Shown one piece after another: positions 42,741-51,106 of a DNA stretch of 64,000 bases. Made by a program: the position numbers and the translations under genes. The notes below the pieces were generated by a model that was given only the letters and a program-made list of their open reading frames with translations, made no database searches and was not told the origin of the DNA. How positions within the stretch are numbered: position 1 is the first letter of the stretch; each line of letters opens with the position of its first letter. Source of the stretch: Tyzzerella sp963558545 (GTDB lineage Bacteria; Bacillota; Clostridia; Lachnospirales; CAG-274); assembly GCF_963558545.1 (NCBI RefSeq), contig NZ_CAUWHO010000008.1, positions 10,745-74,744 of the forward strand, written 5' to 3'.

Positions 42741-44102
42741 ATGGATTTACCTATAAAATATATAGAAAAAATGCAAAATCTTTTAAAAGATGATTTTGAT
42801 AAATATATTAAAAGCTTTAAAGATAAAAACTATCAAGGGCTTAGAGCTAACACTTTAAAAATTAACCCTAGCGATTTAAAACACTTATTAAACTTTGATT
42901 TAGAGCCTATACCTTGGTGTAACACAGGCTTTTATTATGAAGATAATCGACCTGCTAAAAGCCCTTATTATAATGCTGGTTTGTTTTACATACAAGAGCC
43001 TAGCGCTATGTCTACTGGTGCTATGTTACCTATAGAAGAAAATGACAAAGTATTGGATATGTGTGCTGCTCCTGGTGGAAAAAGCACCCAAATAGCAGGC
43101 AAGCTAAACGGTACTGGTGTTTTAGTTACAAACGATATTAGTGCTACAAGGTGCAAGGCACTTCTTAAAAATATAGAAATAAGTGGAGTGTATAATGCTA
43201 TCATAACTAATGAAACACCTAAAAATTTAGCCAAAAAGTTTAAAGGATACTTTAATAAAATAATAGTAGATGCTCCTTGCTCTGGAGAAGGTATGTTTAG
43301 AAAAGATAAAGAGGCTATAAAAAGCTGGGAAACACATAAGACAGACTTTTGTTGTAACCTTCAAAGAGAGATTTTATATTATGCTAAAGATATGCTAGAT
43401 AATGGTGGTATAATAGCCTATTCTACTTGCACTTTTGCACCAGAAGAAAATGAACAAATGATAAATGAATTTTTATTACAAAATACAGATTTTGAACTTA
43501 TAGATTTTGATAAATCATCTGGATTTGAAAATGGTAGAAAAGAATGGATAAACGAAAATAATATTGTGCCTGATATAGAAAAAACAGGGCGTCTTATGCC
43601 GTATAAAATAAAAGGAGAAGGTCATTTTTTAGCCCTACTTAGAAAAAAAGGAACACCACAAAATCAAGATATAGTTAAAATAAAACAAACTAACAAAAAA
43701 GAGCTTATAGATATGAAAATATTTTTTAAAGAAAATTTAAATATCCCTATGTATGAAAATATAGAAATACATAAAACAAGTGTGTTTTCTATACCTAACG
43801 GAATAGATTTAAGTGGTCTTAGAGTTGTAAGAAGTGGTTTTTATTTAGGTGAGCTAAAGACAAAACGTTTTGAGCCATCTCAAGCTTTTGCTATGGGGTT
43901 AAAAAAAGATGATGCAAAATATACAATTTCATTTAACATAAACGATGAAAACTTAACTAGATATTTAAAAGGAGAAAGCTTTCAAGTAGATACAAAAAAA
44001 GATGGTTGGCATCTTATTTGTATAGATAAGTACCCTATTGGTTGGGGTAAAGTACAAAAAGGCAGACTAAAAAATAAATATTTATCTGGTTGGAGAATTT
44101 AA
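42741..44102 (+). CDS. rsmF: rRNA cytosine-C5 methyltransferase (RsmF/NOL1-NOP2-Sun family)
   Basis: A SAM-dependent m5C methyltransferase for rRNA. Core motifs: DMCAAPGGKS (106-115), DAPCSGEG with Cys180, and AYSTCTFAPEEN with the catalytic Cys230. The C-terminal third (about 300-453) matches the RsmF-specific extension and a PUA-like end (VRSGFYLGELK, YPIGWGKV). The exact rRNA position is not readable. It heads a tight run: ygiQ-like follows after 10 bp. Confidence 0.92.
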   Translation: MDLPIKYIEKMQNLLKDDFDKYIKSFKDKNYQGLRANTLKINPSDLKHLLNFDLEPIPWCNTGFYYEDNRPAKSPYYNAGLFYIQEPSAMSTGAMLPIEENDKVLDMCAAPGGKSTQIAGKLNGTGVLVTNDISATRCKALLKNIEISGVYNAIITNETPKNLAKKFKGYFNKIIVDAPCSGEGMFRKDKEAIKSWETHKTDFCCNLQREILYYAKDMLDNGGIIAYSTCTFAPEENEQMINEFLLQNTDFELIDFDKSSGFENGRKEWINENNIVPDIEKTGRLMPYKIKGEGHFLALLRKKGTPQNQDIVKIKQTNKKELIDMKIFFKENLNIPMYENIEIHKTSVFSIPNGIDLSGLRVVRSGFYLGELKTKRFEPSQAFAMGLKKDDAKYTISFNINDENLTRYLKGESFQVDTKKDGWHLICIDKYPIGWGKVQKGRLKNKYLSGWRI

Positions 44103-44112
44103 GGAGATTAAT

Positions 44113-46032
44113 ATGGACTTTTTACCAATTTGTAAAGAAGATATGACAAAAAGAGGTTGGGACGAGCTTGACTTTATACTTGTTACTGGAGATGCTTATG
44201 TAGACCACCCCTCCTTTGGTGCTGCTATAATAGCTAGACTTTTAGAAAGTAAAGGCTTTAAAATAGGTATAATTGCTCAACCAAACTGGAAAAATACTGA
44301 TGACTTTAAAAAATTAGGAAAACCTAGACTTGCGTTTTTAGTTACAGGTGGTAACATAGATTCTATGGTTAACCATTACAGCGTTGCTAAAAAAAGAAGA
44401 GAAAAAGATTTATACTCCCCTGGTGGTAAAAGTGGTCTTAGGCCAGATAGAGCAACAATAGTATATTGCCAAAAAATAAGAGAGGCTTTTAAAAATATAC
44501 CTATTGCAATAGGTGGTATAGAGGCAAGCCTTAGAAGATTATCTCATTATGATTATTGGGATAACAAAGTAAGACGCTCTATTATTTTAGATTCTCAAGC
44601 AGATATACTAATGTTTGGTATGGGTGAGCATCAAATAGTTGAGCTTGCAGAAAGCCTAGATAGTGGTATACCAATAGAACAAATAACCTATATAAAAGGT
44701 ACTGTTTATAAAACAAAAACATTAGAAAATATATATGAAGATTATATAATGCTACCTTCTTATAAAGAAGTATGTGAAGATAAAATTGTATATGCAAAAA
44801 GTTTTTTAAAACAATATGAAAATACAGACGCTGTTTTATCTAAAATGCTTATAGAACCTTATAACGATGTTTATGTTGTGCAAAACAAACCTACTATGCC
44901 TCTTACAACAAGCGAGTTTGATAACTCTTATAGCCTGCCATATATGAGGAGCTATCACCCTATTTATGAAAAAGATGGCGGTGTGCCTGCTATCGAAGAA
45001 GTTAAATTTAGCCTTATATCAAATCGTGGTTGCTTTGGTGGTTGCAATTTTTGTGCTTTAACGTTTCATCAAGGCAGAGTTGTGCAAGGACGTAGCCACC
45101 AATCTATTATTAGAGAGGCAGAAAAATTAGTATGGGAGCCAGATTTTAAAGGATATATCCACGATGTAGGAGGTCCTACTGCAAATTTTAGAGGCCCTGC
45201 CTGTGACAAACAATTTGATAAAGGTGCTTGCACTCATAAACAATGTCTTTTCCCAGAGCCTTGTAAAAAACTTAAAATAGACCATACAGATTATTTAAAA
45301 CTTTTACAAAAACTTAGAAAAATACCAAAAGTAAAAAAAGTGTTTGTACGCTCTGGCATTAGATATGACTATCTTATACACGATAAAAATAATCAACAAT
45401 TTTTTGAAGAATTATGTGAGCATCATATTAGTGGACAATTAAAAGTTGCTCCCGAGCATATATCTGATAAAGTTTTATCTAAAATGGGCAAACCATCTAA
45501 AAATGTTTACGAAAAATTTGTTAAAAAATACTACGATGTAAACCATCAGGTAGGAAAAGACCAATATCTTGTACCATATCTTATGAGTAGCCACCCTGGT
45601 AGTGATTTAGATGCTGCAATAGAGCTTGCCGAATATTTAAGAGATTTGGGATATATGCCAGAGCAAGTGCAAGATTTTTATCCTACTCCTATGACACTAT
45701 CTACCTGTATGTACTATACAGAGCTAGACCCTAGAAATATGACTCCTGTTTATGTACCTAAAAATCCTCACGAAAAAGCTATGCAAAGAGCTCTAATGCA
45801 ATATAGAATGCCTAAAAACTATGATTTAGTGCTAGAGGCTTTAAAAAAAGCTAACCGTATGGATTTAGTAGGTTTTGATAAACATTGTCTTATAAGACCT
45901 AGAAAAAGTGCTAGCGAAAAAGAGTTTTATAAGAAAAACTCTGTAACAAAAAATAAAAAATCTAAAGATTTAAAACAAAATTTAAAAAATAAAAAAACAA
46001 TAAGAAACGTTCATAAAAAGAAAGGTAAATAA
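44113..46032 (+). CDS. YgiQ-family radical SAM protein
   Basis: A radical SAM enzyme of unknown reaction. The [4Fe-4S]-binding motif is C307-x3-C311-x2-C314 (GCFGGCNFC). An N-terminal domain holds VTGDAYVDHPSFG and the long YgiQ-specific IGGIEASLRRLSHYDYW stretch. The C-terminal part contains additional cysteines (CTHKQCLFPEPC) and a Lys-rich tail. The 639 residues are normal for the family. AAGGAG precedes the start. Confidence 0.95.
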   Translation: MDFLPICKEDMTKRGWDELDFILVTGDAYVDHPSFGAAIIARLLESKGFKIGIIAQPNWKNTDDFKKLGKPRLAFLVTGGNIDSMVNHYSVAKKRREKDLYSPGGKSGLRPDRATIVYCQKIREAFKNIPIAIGGIEASLRRLSHYDYWDNKVRRSIILDSQADILMFGMGEHQIVELAESLDSGIPIEQITYIKGTVYKTKTLENIYEDYIMLPSYKEVCEDKIVYAKSFLKQYENTDAVLSKMLIEPYNDVYVVQNKPTMPLTTSEFDNSYSLPYMRSYHPIYEKDGGVPAIEEVKFSLISNRGCFGGCNFCALTFHQGRVVQGRSHQSIIREAEKLVWEPDFKGYIHDVGGPTANFRGPACDKQFDKGACTHKQCLFPEPCKKLKIDHTDYLKLLQKLRKIPKVKKVFVRSGIRYDYLIHDKNNQQFFEELCEHHISGQLKVAPEHISDKVLSKMGKPSKNVYEKFVKKYYDVNHQVGKDQYLVPYLMSSHPGSDLDAAIELAEYLRDLGYMPEQVQDFYPTPMTLSTCMYYTELDPRNMTPVYVPKNPHEKAMQRALMQYRMPKNYDLVLEALKKANRMDLVGFDKHCLIRPRKSASEKEFYKKNSVTKNKKSKDLKQNLKNKKTIRNVHKKKGK

Positions 46033-46033
46033 A

Positions 46034-46525
46034 ATGATAGCTAATTATTTTATTATAGATGACTTTTTATTAAAACAATTAAATAATGCCAATATATACA
46101 ACAAAATAGAATATATGCTAGATAATGATGATATTTACCCTTGTTGTGATATAGATACTATATGGAACGGACTTTATTTTCTTATATCTTCCAAAAAAGA
46201 CCCTATTTATGATAAAGGTTTATTTGAAGATTATGCAAAAAGTGCTTTCATATTTGGCGATATAGTCTTTAACACAAAAGAATATATATCTTATATAAAA
46301 AAAGATGAACTATCTAAAATTATTGAAGAAATAGAAAAAATAAATATTAATGACTTTAATTTTGACCCAAAAATATTTGACCAAAATAAAATATTTCCTA
46401 ATATGTGGCTTAAAGAAGATAAAGAGATTTTATTTGAAGAAATAGAAATGGCTTTTGATGAGCTAAAAAACTTTTTTATACAAGCAAACAACAAAAATAA
46501 AAATATACTAATTACTATTATGTAA
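46034..46525 (+). CDS. DUF1877 (YfbM-like) protein
   Basis: A 163-residue cytoplasmic protein. The family pattern is present: an N-terminal IANYFIIDD strand, CDIDTIWNGLYFLIS (matching the IDKAWxGLHFLL block), a middle region, and the C-terminal FDELKNFFIQANNKNKNIL helix. Function of DUF1877 is unknown. It begins one base after the ygiQ-like stop; its ribosome site AAAGG lies inside the preceding gene, so translation is coupled. Confidence 0.8.
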   Translation: MIANYFIIDDFLLKQLNNANIYNKIEYMLDNDDIYPCCDIDTIWNGLYFLISSKKDPIYDKGLFEDYAKSAFIFGDIVFNTKEYISYIKKDELSKIIEEIEKININDFNFDPKIFDQNKIFPNMWLKEDKEILFEEIEMAFDELKNFFIQANNKNKNILITIM

Positions 46526-46540
46526 ATGGAGGATAAAAAA

Positions 46541-46879
46541 ATGGAAAATTTACCAAATTGCCCAAAATGTAATTCTGAATATACTTATGAAGACGGTAAC
46601 TTACTTATATGCCCAGAATGTGCATACGAATGGAATAAAGATATGGTAGAAGAAGAAAATGTTATAAAAGATGCTAACGGAAACGTATTAAATGACGGTG
46701 ATAGCGTTATAGTTATAAAAGACTTAAAAGTTAAAGGTGCATCATCTTCTATAAAAGTTGGTACAAAGGTAAAAAATATACGTCTTATATATGATGCTCC
46801 TGATGACCACGATATAGATTGCAAAATAGACGGTTTTGGTGCTATGAAGCTAAAATCTTCTGTTGTTAAAAAAGCATAA
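46541..46879 (+). CDS. YjdM/PhnA-family zinc-ribbon protein
   Basis: A small protein of 112 residues. The N-terminal zinc ribbon has CPKC and CPEC (NCPKCNSEYTYEDG, ICPECAYEW); the C-terminal PhnA domain has GDSVIVIKDLKVKG and GFGAMKLKSSVVKK. Despite the old PhnA name, its role is unknown. The ATG at 46541 has GGAGG; the ATG at 46526 overlaps that site. Confidence 0.92.
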   Translation: MENLPNCPKCNSEYTYEDGNLLICPECAYEWNKDMVEEENVIKDANGNVLNDGDSVIVIKDLKVKGASSSIKVGTKVKNIRLIYDAPDDHDIDCKIDGFGAMKLKSSVVKKA

Positions 46880-46893
46880 TTGGAGGTTTTAAA

Positions 46894-48516
46894 ATGTTAA
46901 CTGTTAATAATGTAACTTTAAGGCTTGGTAAAAGAGCTTTATTTGAAGATGTAAATATAAAATTTACACCTGGTAACTGCTATGGGCTTATCGGTGCTAA
47001 TGGTGCTGGTAAATCTACCTTTTTAAAAATATTATCAGGGCAGATAGAGTCTACATCTGGTGATGTTGTAGTAGATAAAGGAGAGCGTATATCTTTTCTA
47101 CAACAAGACCATTTTAAATATGACGAATTTATTGTATTAGATACTGTTATTATGGGTAACAAACGCCTTTATGAAATAATGAAAGAAAAAGATGCTATAT
47201 ATGCAAAAGAAGACTTTTCTGAAGAAGACGGCATTAAGGCTAGTGAACTTGAAGAAGAATTTGCAGATATGGACGGTTGGAACGCTGAGCCTGATGCTGC
47301 TAACCTTTTAAATGGTCTTGGTATATCTCCAGATTTACATTATAAATATCTAAAAGATTTAACAGGTCCTGAAAAAGTTAAAGTATTGCTTGCTCAAGCT
47401 CTTTTTGGTAAACCTGATATTTTACTACTAGATGAGCCTACAAACCATTTAGACCTTTTAGCTATAAACTGGCTTGAAGAGTTTTTAATAAATTTTGAAA
47501 ATACCACAATTGTTGTATCTCACGATAGATACTTTTTAAACAAAGTTTGTACACATATAGCCGATATAGACTATTCTAAAATACAGCTCTATGCTGGTAA
47601 CTATGACTTTTGGTACGAATCTAGCCAACTTTTAATAAGACAAATGAAAGATGCTAACCGTAAAAAAGAAGAAAAAATTAAAGAGCTTCAAGAGTTTATC
47701 CAACGTTTTAGTGCCAATGCCTCAAAATCTAAACAAGCAACATCTAGAAAAAAAGCTCTTGAAAAAATAGAATTAGATGAAATTAGACCATCTAGCAGAA
47801 AATATCCTTATATAGACTTTAAACCTAATAGAGATATAGGAAACGAAGTTTTAACAGTAACTAACCTATCTAAAACAATAGATGGTGTAAAAGTGTTAGA
47901 CAATATATCTTTTATGTTATCTAGCGAAGATAAAGTTGCTTTTGTTGGCTCTAATGAAATAGCAAAAACTACCCTATTTAAAATTTTATCAGGTGAAATA
48001 GAAGCAGATGAAGGTGAATTTAAATGGGGCATAACTACATCTTTTGCATATTTTCCTAAAGACCATAATGAAGAATTTGAAAATGACTATTCAATAGTTG
48101 ATTGGCTTATGCAATATTCTCCTGAAAAAGATACTACATTTGTAAGAGGGTTTTTAGGTAGAATGTTGTTTTCTGGTGAAGAAGCCCTTAAAAAAATAAA
48201 TGTATTATCTGGTGGAGAAAAGGTGCGTTGTCTTTTTTCTAAAATGATGATGTCTGGTGCTAACATACTTATGTTTGATGAACCTACTAACCATTTAGAT
48301 ATGGAATCTATAACAGCTCTTAATAATGCTTTAATAAAGTTTCCTGGTGTAATTTTATTTTCATCTCAAGACCATCAAATAGTTCAAACTACTGCTAATA
48401 GAATTATGGAATTTACAGAAAATGGATTAATTGATAAAAAGACAACTTATGATGAATACTTAGAAGAAGATAAAGATGCTTTAAAACGACAAGTTTATAA
48501 CGTTGTAACAGAGTAA
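46894..48516 (+). CDS. ABC-F family ATPase (YkpA/YbiT-like)
   Basis: A soluble tandem ATPase of 540 residues, a probable ribosome-associated factor. NBD1: Walker A GANGAGKST; a signature that reads LTGPEK (156-161) instead of LSGGEK; Walker B LLLDEPTNHLD. NBD2: Walker A GSNEIAKTT (352-360), departing from GxxGxGKT, then LSGGEKVR and LMFDEPTNHLD. The basic linker SKQATSRKKALEKIE fits the YkpA/YbiT subgroup. The second-site deviation may be a subgroup trait; the LTGPEK change looks rarer. Last gene of the run, ending beside structured element copy 2. GGAGG precedes the start. Confidence 0.92.
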   Translation: MLTVNNVTLRLGKRALFEDVNIKFTPGNCYGLIGANGAGKSTFLKILSGQIESTSGDVVVDKGERISFLQQDHFKYDEFIVLDTVIMGNKRLYEIMKEKDAIYAKEDFSEEDGIKASELEEEFADMDGWNAEPDAANLLNGLGISPDLHYKYLKDLTGPEKVKVLLAQALFGKPDILLLDEPTNHLDLLAINWLEEFLINFENTTIVVSHDRYFLNKVCTHIADIDYSKIQLYAGNYDFWYESSQLLIRQMKDANRKKEEKIKELQEFIQRFSANASKSKQATSRKKALEKIELDEIRPSSRKYPYIDFKPNRDIGNEVLTVTNLSKTIDGVKVLDNISFMLSSEDKVAFVGSNEIAKTTLFKILSGEIEADEGEFKWGITTSFAYFPKDHNEEFENDYSIVDWLMQYSPEKDTTFVRGFLGRMLFSGEEALKKINVLSGGEKVRCLFSKMMMSGANILMFDEPTNHLDMESITALNNALIKFPGVILFSSQDHQIVQTTANRIMEFTENGLIDKKTTYDEYLEEDKDALKRQVYNVVTE

Positions 48517-48537
48517 TACTTATAAATATGTAATATA

Positions 48538-48563
48538 AAAAGCTAAGTATAAAACTTAGCTTT
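48538..48563. terminator. Left terminator hairpin of structured element copy 2
   Basis: AAAGCTAAGT with its complement ACTTAGCTTT, just after the ABC-F stop. These 26 bases are repeated identically at 48790-48815. The expected U-tract is cut short by GAG of the element. Confidence 0.8.
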
Positions 48564-48789
48564 GAGTTTGTAGACAAAGTCTACAAACTCTTCAAAAAAA
48601 TAACAAGTTTATTTTTTTGAGATACTATAAGAAAAAGCCTATTTCTTCGTACAAGGGCTAAAGCCCCTAGAAATGTGGCTTTTACACAATCCAAGGCAAA
48701 GCCTCGTCTTGTGATTAAAATTTTTATACCCTATAAATAGGATATAAAAATGAAAAAAATTTACTTTAATATTATTTTGTTTAAAGTCT
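48564..48789 (-). mobile_element. Hairpin-dense non-coding element, copy 2 (reverse)
   Basis: The reverse complement matches 23784-24013 over its whole length, about nine in ten by eye. The terminal hairpin reads GAGTTTGTAGAC / GTCTACAAACTC: compared with copy 1, one G-C pair has become T-A on both arms, so pairing is kept. The other hairpins are also conserved. No ORF. It lies between convergent genes, like copy 1, and takes up most of the 393-bp gap 48517-48909. Confidence 0.75.
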
Positions 48790-48815
48790 AAAAGCTAAGT
48801 ATAAAACTTAGCTTT
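48790..48815 (-). terminator. Right terminator hairpin of element copy 2; terminator of the HD gene
   Basis: Identical over 26 bases to 48538-48563. On its outer side the plus strand continues TTTTTATA, the U-tract the left hairpin lacks. Confidence 0.8.
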
Positions 48816-48909
48816 TTATATTATTAAAATTATAGTCTTTTTTATTAATTTTTGTACAAATAAAGTATAGATACCTACTTTAAATAATTTTTATCCAAAA
48901 GATTAATTA

Positions 48910-49434
48910 TTAAGATGTAACACCCCTAGAGAACATTTTAAGCCTTCCAACAGCTTTATATCCCTGTACAACAACCTCTGCAACTGCACAGTACTTATCT
49001 ACCCAAGTTAAAATATAGCTTTCTTTATATTTAGGAAATGATTGGGATAAAGGCCACATATGATTTACTATTGCATCTTTTTCTATCTCATTAAGCTCTG
49101 TTAATGCTTCAGCATTTTTAAGAGCTTCTTTTGGATGATGAAAAGCGTGATGTTGCTCTGTTTCTACTTTACGCCAATCATATAAATATAAATCGTGTAA
49201 AATACCTGCTCTAGCTACCGATTTATAATCTAACCCCCTTTTTTTAGCCCATAAAAAACTATAATAAGCAACATTTAAACTATGTTGTAGTCTACTAGTG
49301 TTACAATGTTGTACAAAATTATCTAGTTCTTTAACTTCATCTAAATGTATTATATCTTTAATACATTCCATAAACTCCTTTGCCAGCTCATCTTCATTGT
49401 TAGTTAACTTTCTTTTAGACCAAATAGCTTTCAT
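48910..49434 (-). CDS. HD-domain phosphohydrolase
   Basis: A metal-dependent phosphohydrolase of unknown substrate, 174 residues. The HD pattern is visible: His in LQHSLNVAYY, the HD pair in AGILHDLYLYDW, further His in EQHHAFHHP and NHMWPLS, and Asp in TWVDKYCAVAE. The extra histidines resemble the HDIG-like group. A weak GAAGGT precedes the ATG. It is convergent to the ABC-F gene, with element copy 2 between. Confidence 0.88.
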   Translation of the reverse strand: MKAIWSKRKLTNNEDELAKEFMECIKDIIHLDEVKELDNFVQHCNTSRLQHSLNVAYYSFLWAKKRGLDYKSVARAGILHDLYLYDWRKVETEQHHAFHHPKEALKNAEALTELNEIEKDAIVNHMWPLSQSFPKYKESYILTWVDKYCAVAEVVVQGYKAVGRLKMFSRGVTS

Positions 49435-49598
49435 AAAAAAATACCTTCTTCCATTTTTAATATATTATCTAGTTATCTAGTATGGTTTTATTATATCATA
49501 ATTTAAATAAAAATAGTAATATATTTTTATAGTAATTTATACTAAATTTTTATCATATTATATAATAAGTTTTGTTTTATTTTTAAGGGGGATTTTTT

Positions 49599-50885
49599 TT
49601 GAAAAACACAAATACTATACAAACTTTAGAAAATGAAAATATTAATATTTTACAAAATGAGGAAAATAATATTGGATATTTAAAATTTGGTGTATTTGAT
49701 ATAACTGTTGCAAAACCATTAGAATCGGCTCAAATAGTTATAAGCAATGGAGATAAAAATATTACAACAATATTTACAAATGAATCTGGGCAGACATCTC
49801 CTATACCACTAGAAACACCACCGTTAGAATATTCATTAGAGCCAGGTAGCCCTATGCCATATAGCACATATAATGCTGTAATAACTGCTGATGGCTACGA
49901 AACGGAGGAAGTTGAAGGAATTCAAGTATATATTAATAACCAATCTATACAAAATATATATATGAAACCTATATCATTAGCAGATAAACCAAAAGAAGTA
50001 ATTGTTATACCTCCACCTACTATATATGGAGATTATCCAGAAAAAATACCAGAAGCAGAAGAAAAAGAACTGCCAGATGAGTCTGGATTTATCGTTTTAG
50101 ACAAGGTTGTTATCCCAGAATTTATAGTAGTACACGATGGCGACCCAAACGATAACACAGCACCTAATTATTGGGTACCTTATAAAGATTATATCAAAAA
50201 TGTAGCATCAAGTGAAATCTTTTCCACTTGGCCAGATGCCGCTATAAGAGCAAATATTTTAGCTATAAATTCTTTTACATTAAATAGAGTTTATACAGAA
50301 TGGTATAGGTCTAGAGGTAAAAACTTTACAATAACAAATTCTACAAGATTTGACCAATTTTTTGTACCAGATAGAAATATTTTTGAAGAAATAAGTATAG
50401 TAGTAGATGAAATGTTTACAACATATATTAAAAGGCCTAACCAAAGGCAACCTCTTTTAACTCAATATTGCGATGGAAACCGTGTAAGTTGTCCAAACTG
50501 GCTTAGCCAATGGGGTTCTAAAAATTTAGCAGAAAACGGATATAGTGCACTTCAAATTTTAAGATACTACTATGGAAATGATATATTTTTAGACAATGCA
50601 GAAAAGGTAAGTGGTATACCTTCTTCTTATCCAGGATTTCCTTTAGAGCTTGGCTCAAGTGGCGAAGATGTAAGAACTATACAAAATCAATTAAATTCTA
50701 TCTCAAACAATTACCCTGCTATTAATAAACTTAGAGCAGACGGTATATTTGGAGACCAAACTAAAGCATCTGTTTTAACTTTCCAACAAATTTTTAATAT
50801 GCCTGAATCTGGTATAGTAGATTTTTCTACTTGGTATGAAATATCTAAAGTTTTTGTGGCAGTAGAAAGAATAGCAGAATTATAA
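49599..50885 (+). CDS. SpoIID-like / peptidoglycan-binding protein (SleC-related architecture)
   Basis: A 428-residue protein with three parts. An N-terminal carboxypeptidase-regulatory-like beta domain covers about 25-125. A SpoIID-like region covers about 190-335 (VPYKDYIKNVASSEIFSTWP, AAIRANILAINSFTLNR). A C-terminal PG_binding_1 domain covers about 345-425 (LGSSGEDVRTIQNQL, DGIFGDQTKASVLTFQ). This domain pair occurs in clostridial cortex-lytic proteins of the SleC group, but no separate lytic domain is seen. No signal peptide. The start is TTG at 49599 behind AAGGGGG. A spore-cortex role is inferred. Confidence 0.82.
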   Translation: MKNTNTIQTLENENINILQNEENNIGYLKFGVFDITVAKPLESAQIVISNGDKNITTIFTNESGQTSPIPLETPPLEYSLEPGSPMPYSTYNAVITADGYETEEVEGIQVYINNQSIQNIYMKPISLADKPKEVIVIPPPTIYGDYPEKIPEAEEKELPDESGFIVLDKVVIPEFIVVHDGDPNDNTAPNYWVPYKDYIKNVASSEIFSTWPDAAIRANILAINSFTLNRVYTEWYRSRGKNFTITNSTRFDQFFVPDRNIFEEISIVVDEMFTTYIKRPNQRQPLLTQYCDGNRVSCPNWLSQWGSKNLAENGYSALQILRYYYGNDIFLDNAEKVSGIPSSYPGFPLELGSSGEDVRTIQNQLNSISNNYPAINKLRADGIFGDQTKASVLTFQQIFNMPESGIVDFSTWYEISKVFVAVERIAEL

Positions 50886-50934
50886 CTTTTATTTTTAATT
50901 TAAAATATAAATTATATAGTAATCCAAGTAAATC

Positions 50935-50970
50935 TAAAATAAGAGTGTAAAATTACACTCTTATTTTAAT
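50935..50970 (+). terminator. Terminator of the SpoIID/PG-binding gene
   Basis: AAAATAAGAGTGTAA / TTACACTCTTATTTT with a two-base loop and U-rich end; it could work in both directions. Confidence 0.8.
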
Positions 50971-51049
50971 CTATATAAACAAAAAAATAATTATAAATTG
51001 TTAAATAAATGGTATATTAAATATTTTATCTTTATTTTATAATCATTTT

Positions 51050-51089
51050 TTTGGAGCTTTATATTAATATACTATTATAAAGCTCCAAA
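51050..51089. other. Strong hairpin after thrS without a U-tract
   Basis: TTTGGAGCTTTATA / TATAAAGCTCCAAA, 14 pairs. On the minus strand it is followed by A-rich sequence, so it is not a classical terminator for thrS; a mRNA 3'-end stabiliser is possible. Confidence 0.55.
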
Positions 51090-51106
51090 TGTTGATACAG
51101 TTTATA

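Noticed and set aside
51050..51089. A terminator for thrS
   Set aside because: The stem is strong, but A rather than U follows on the thrS strand; recorded as a hairpin only.
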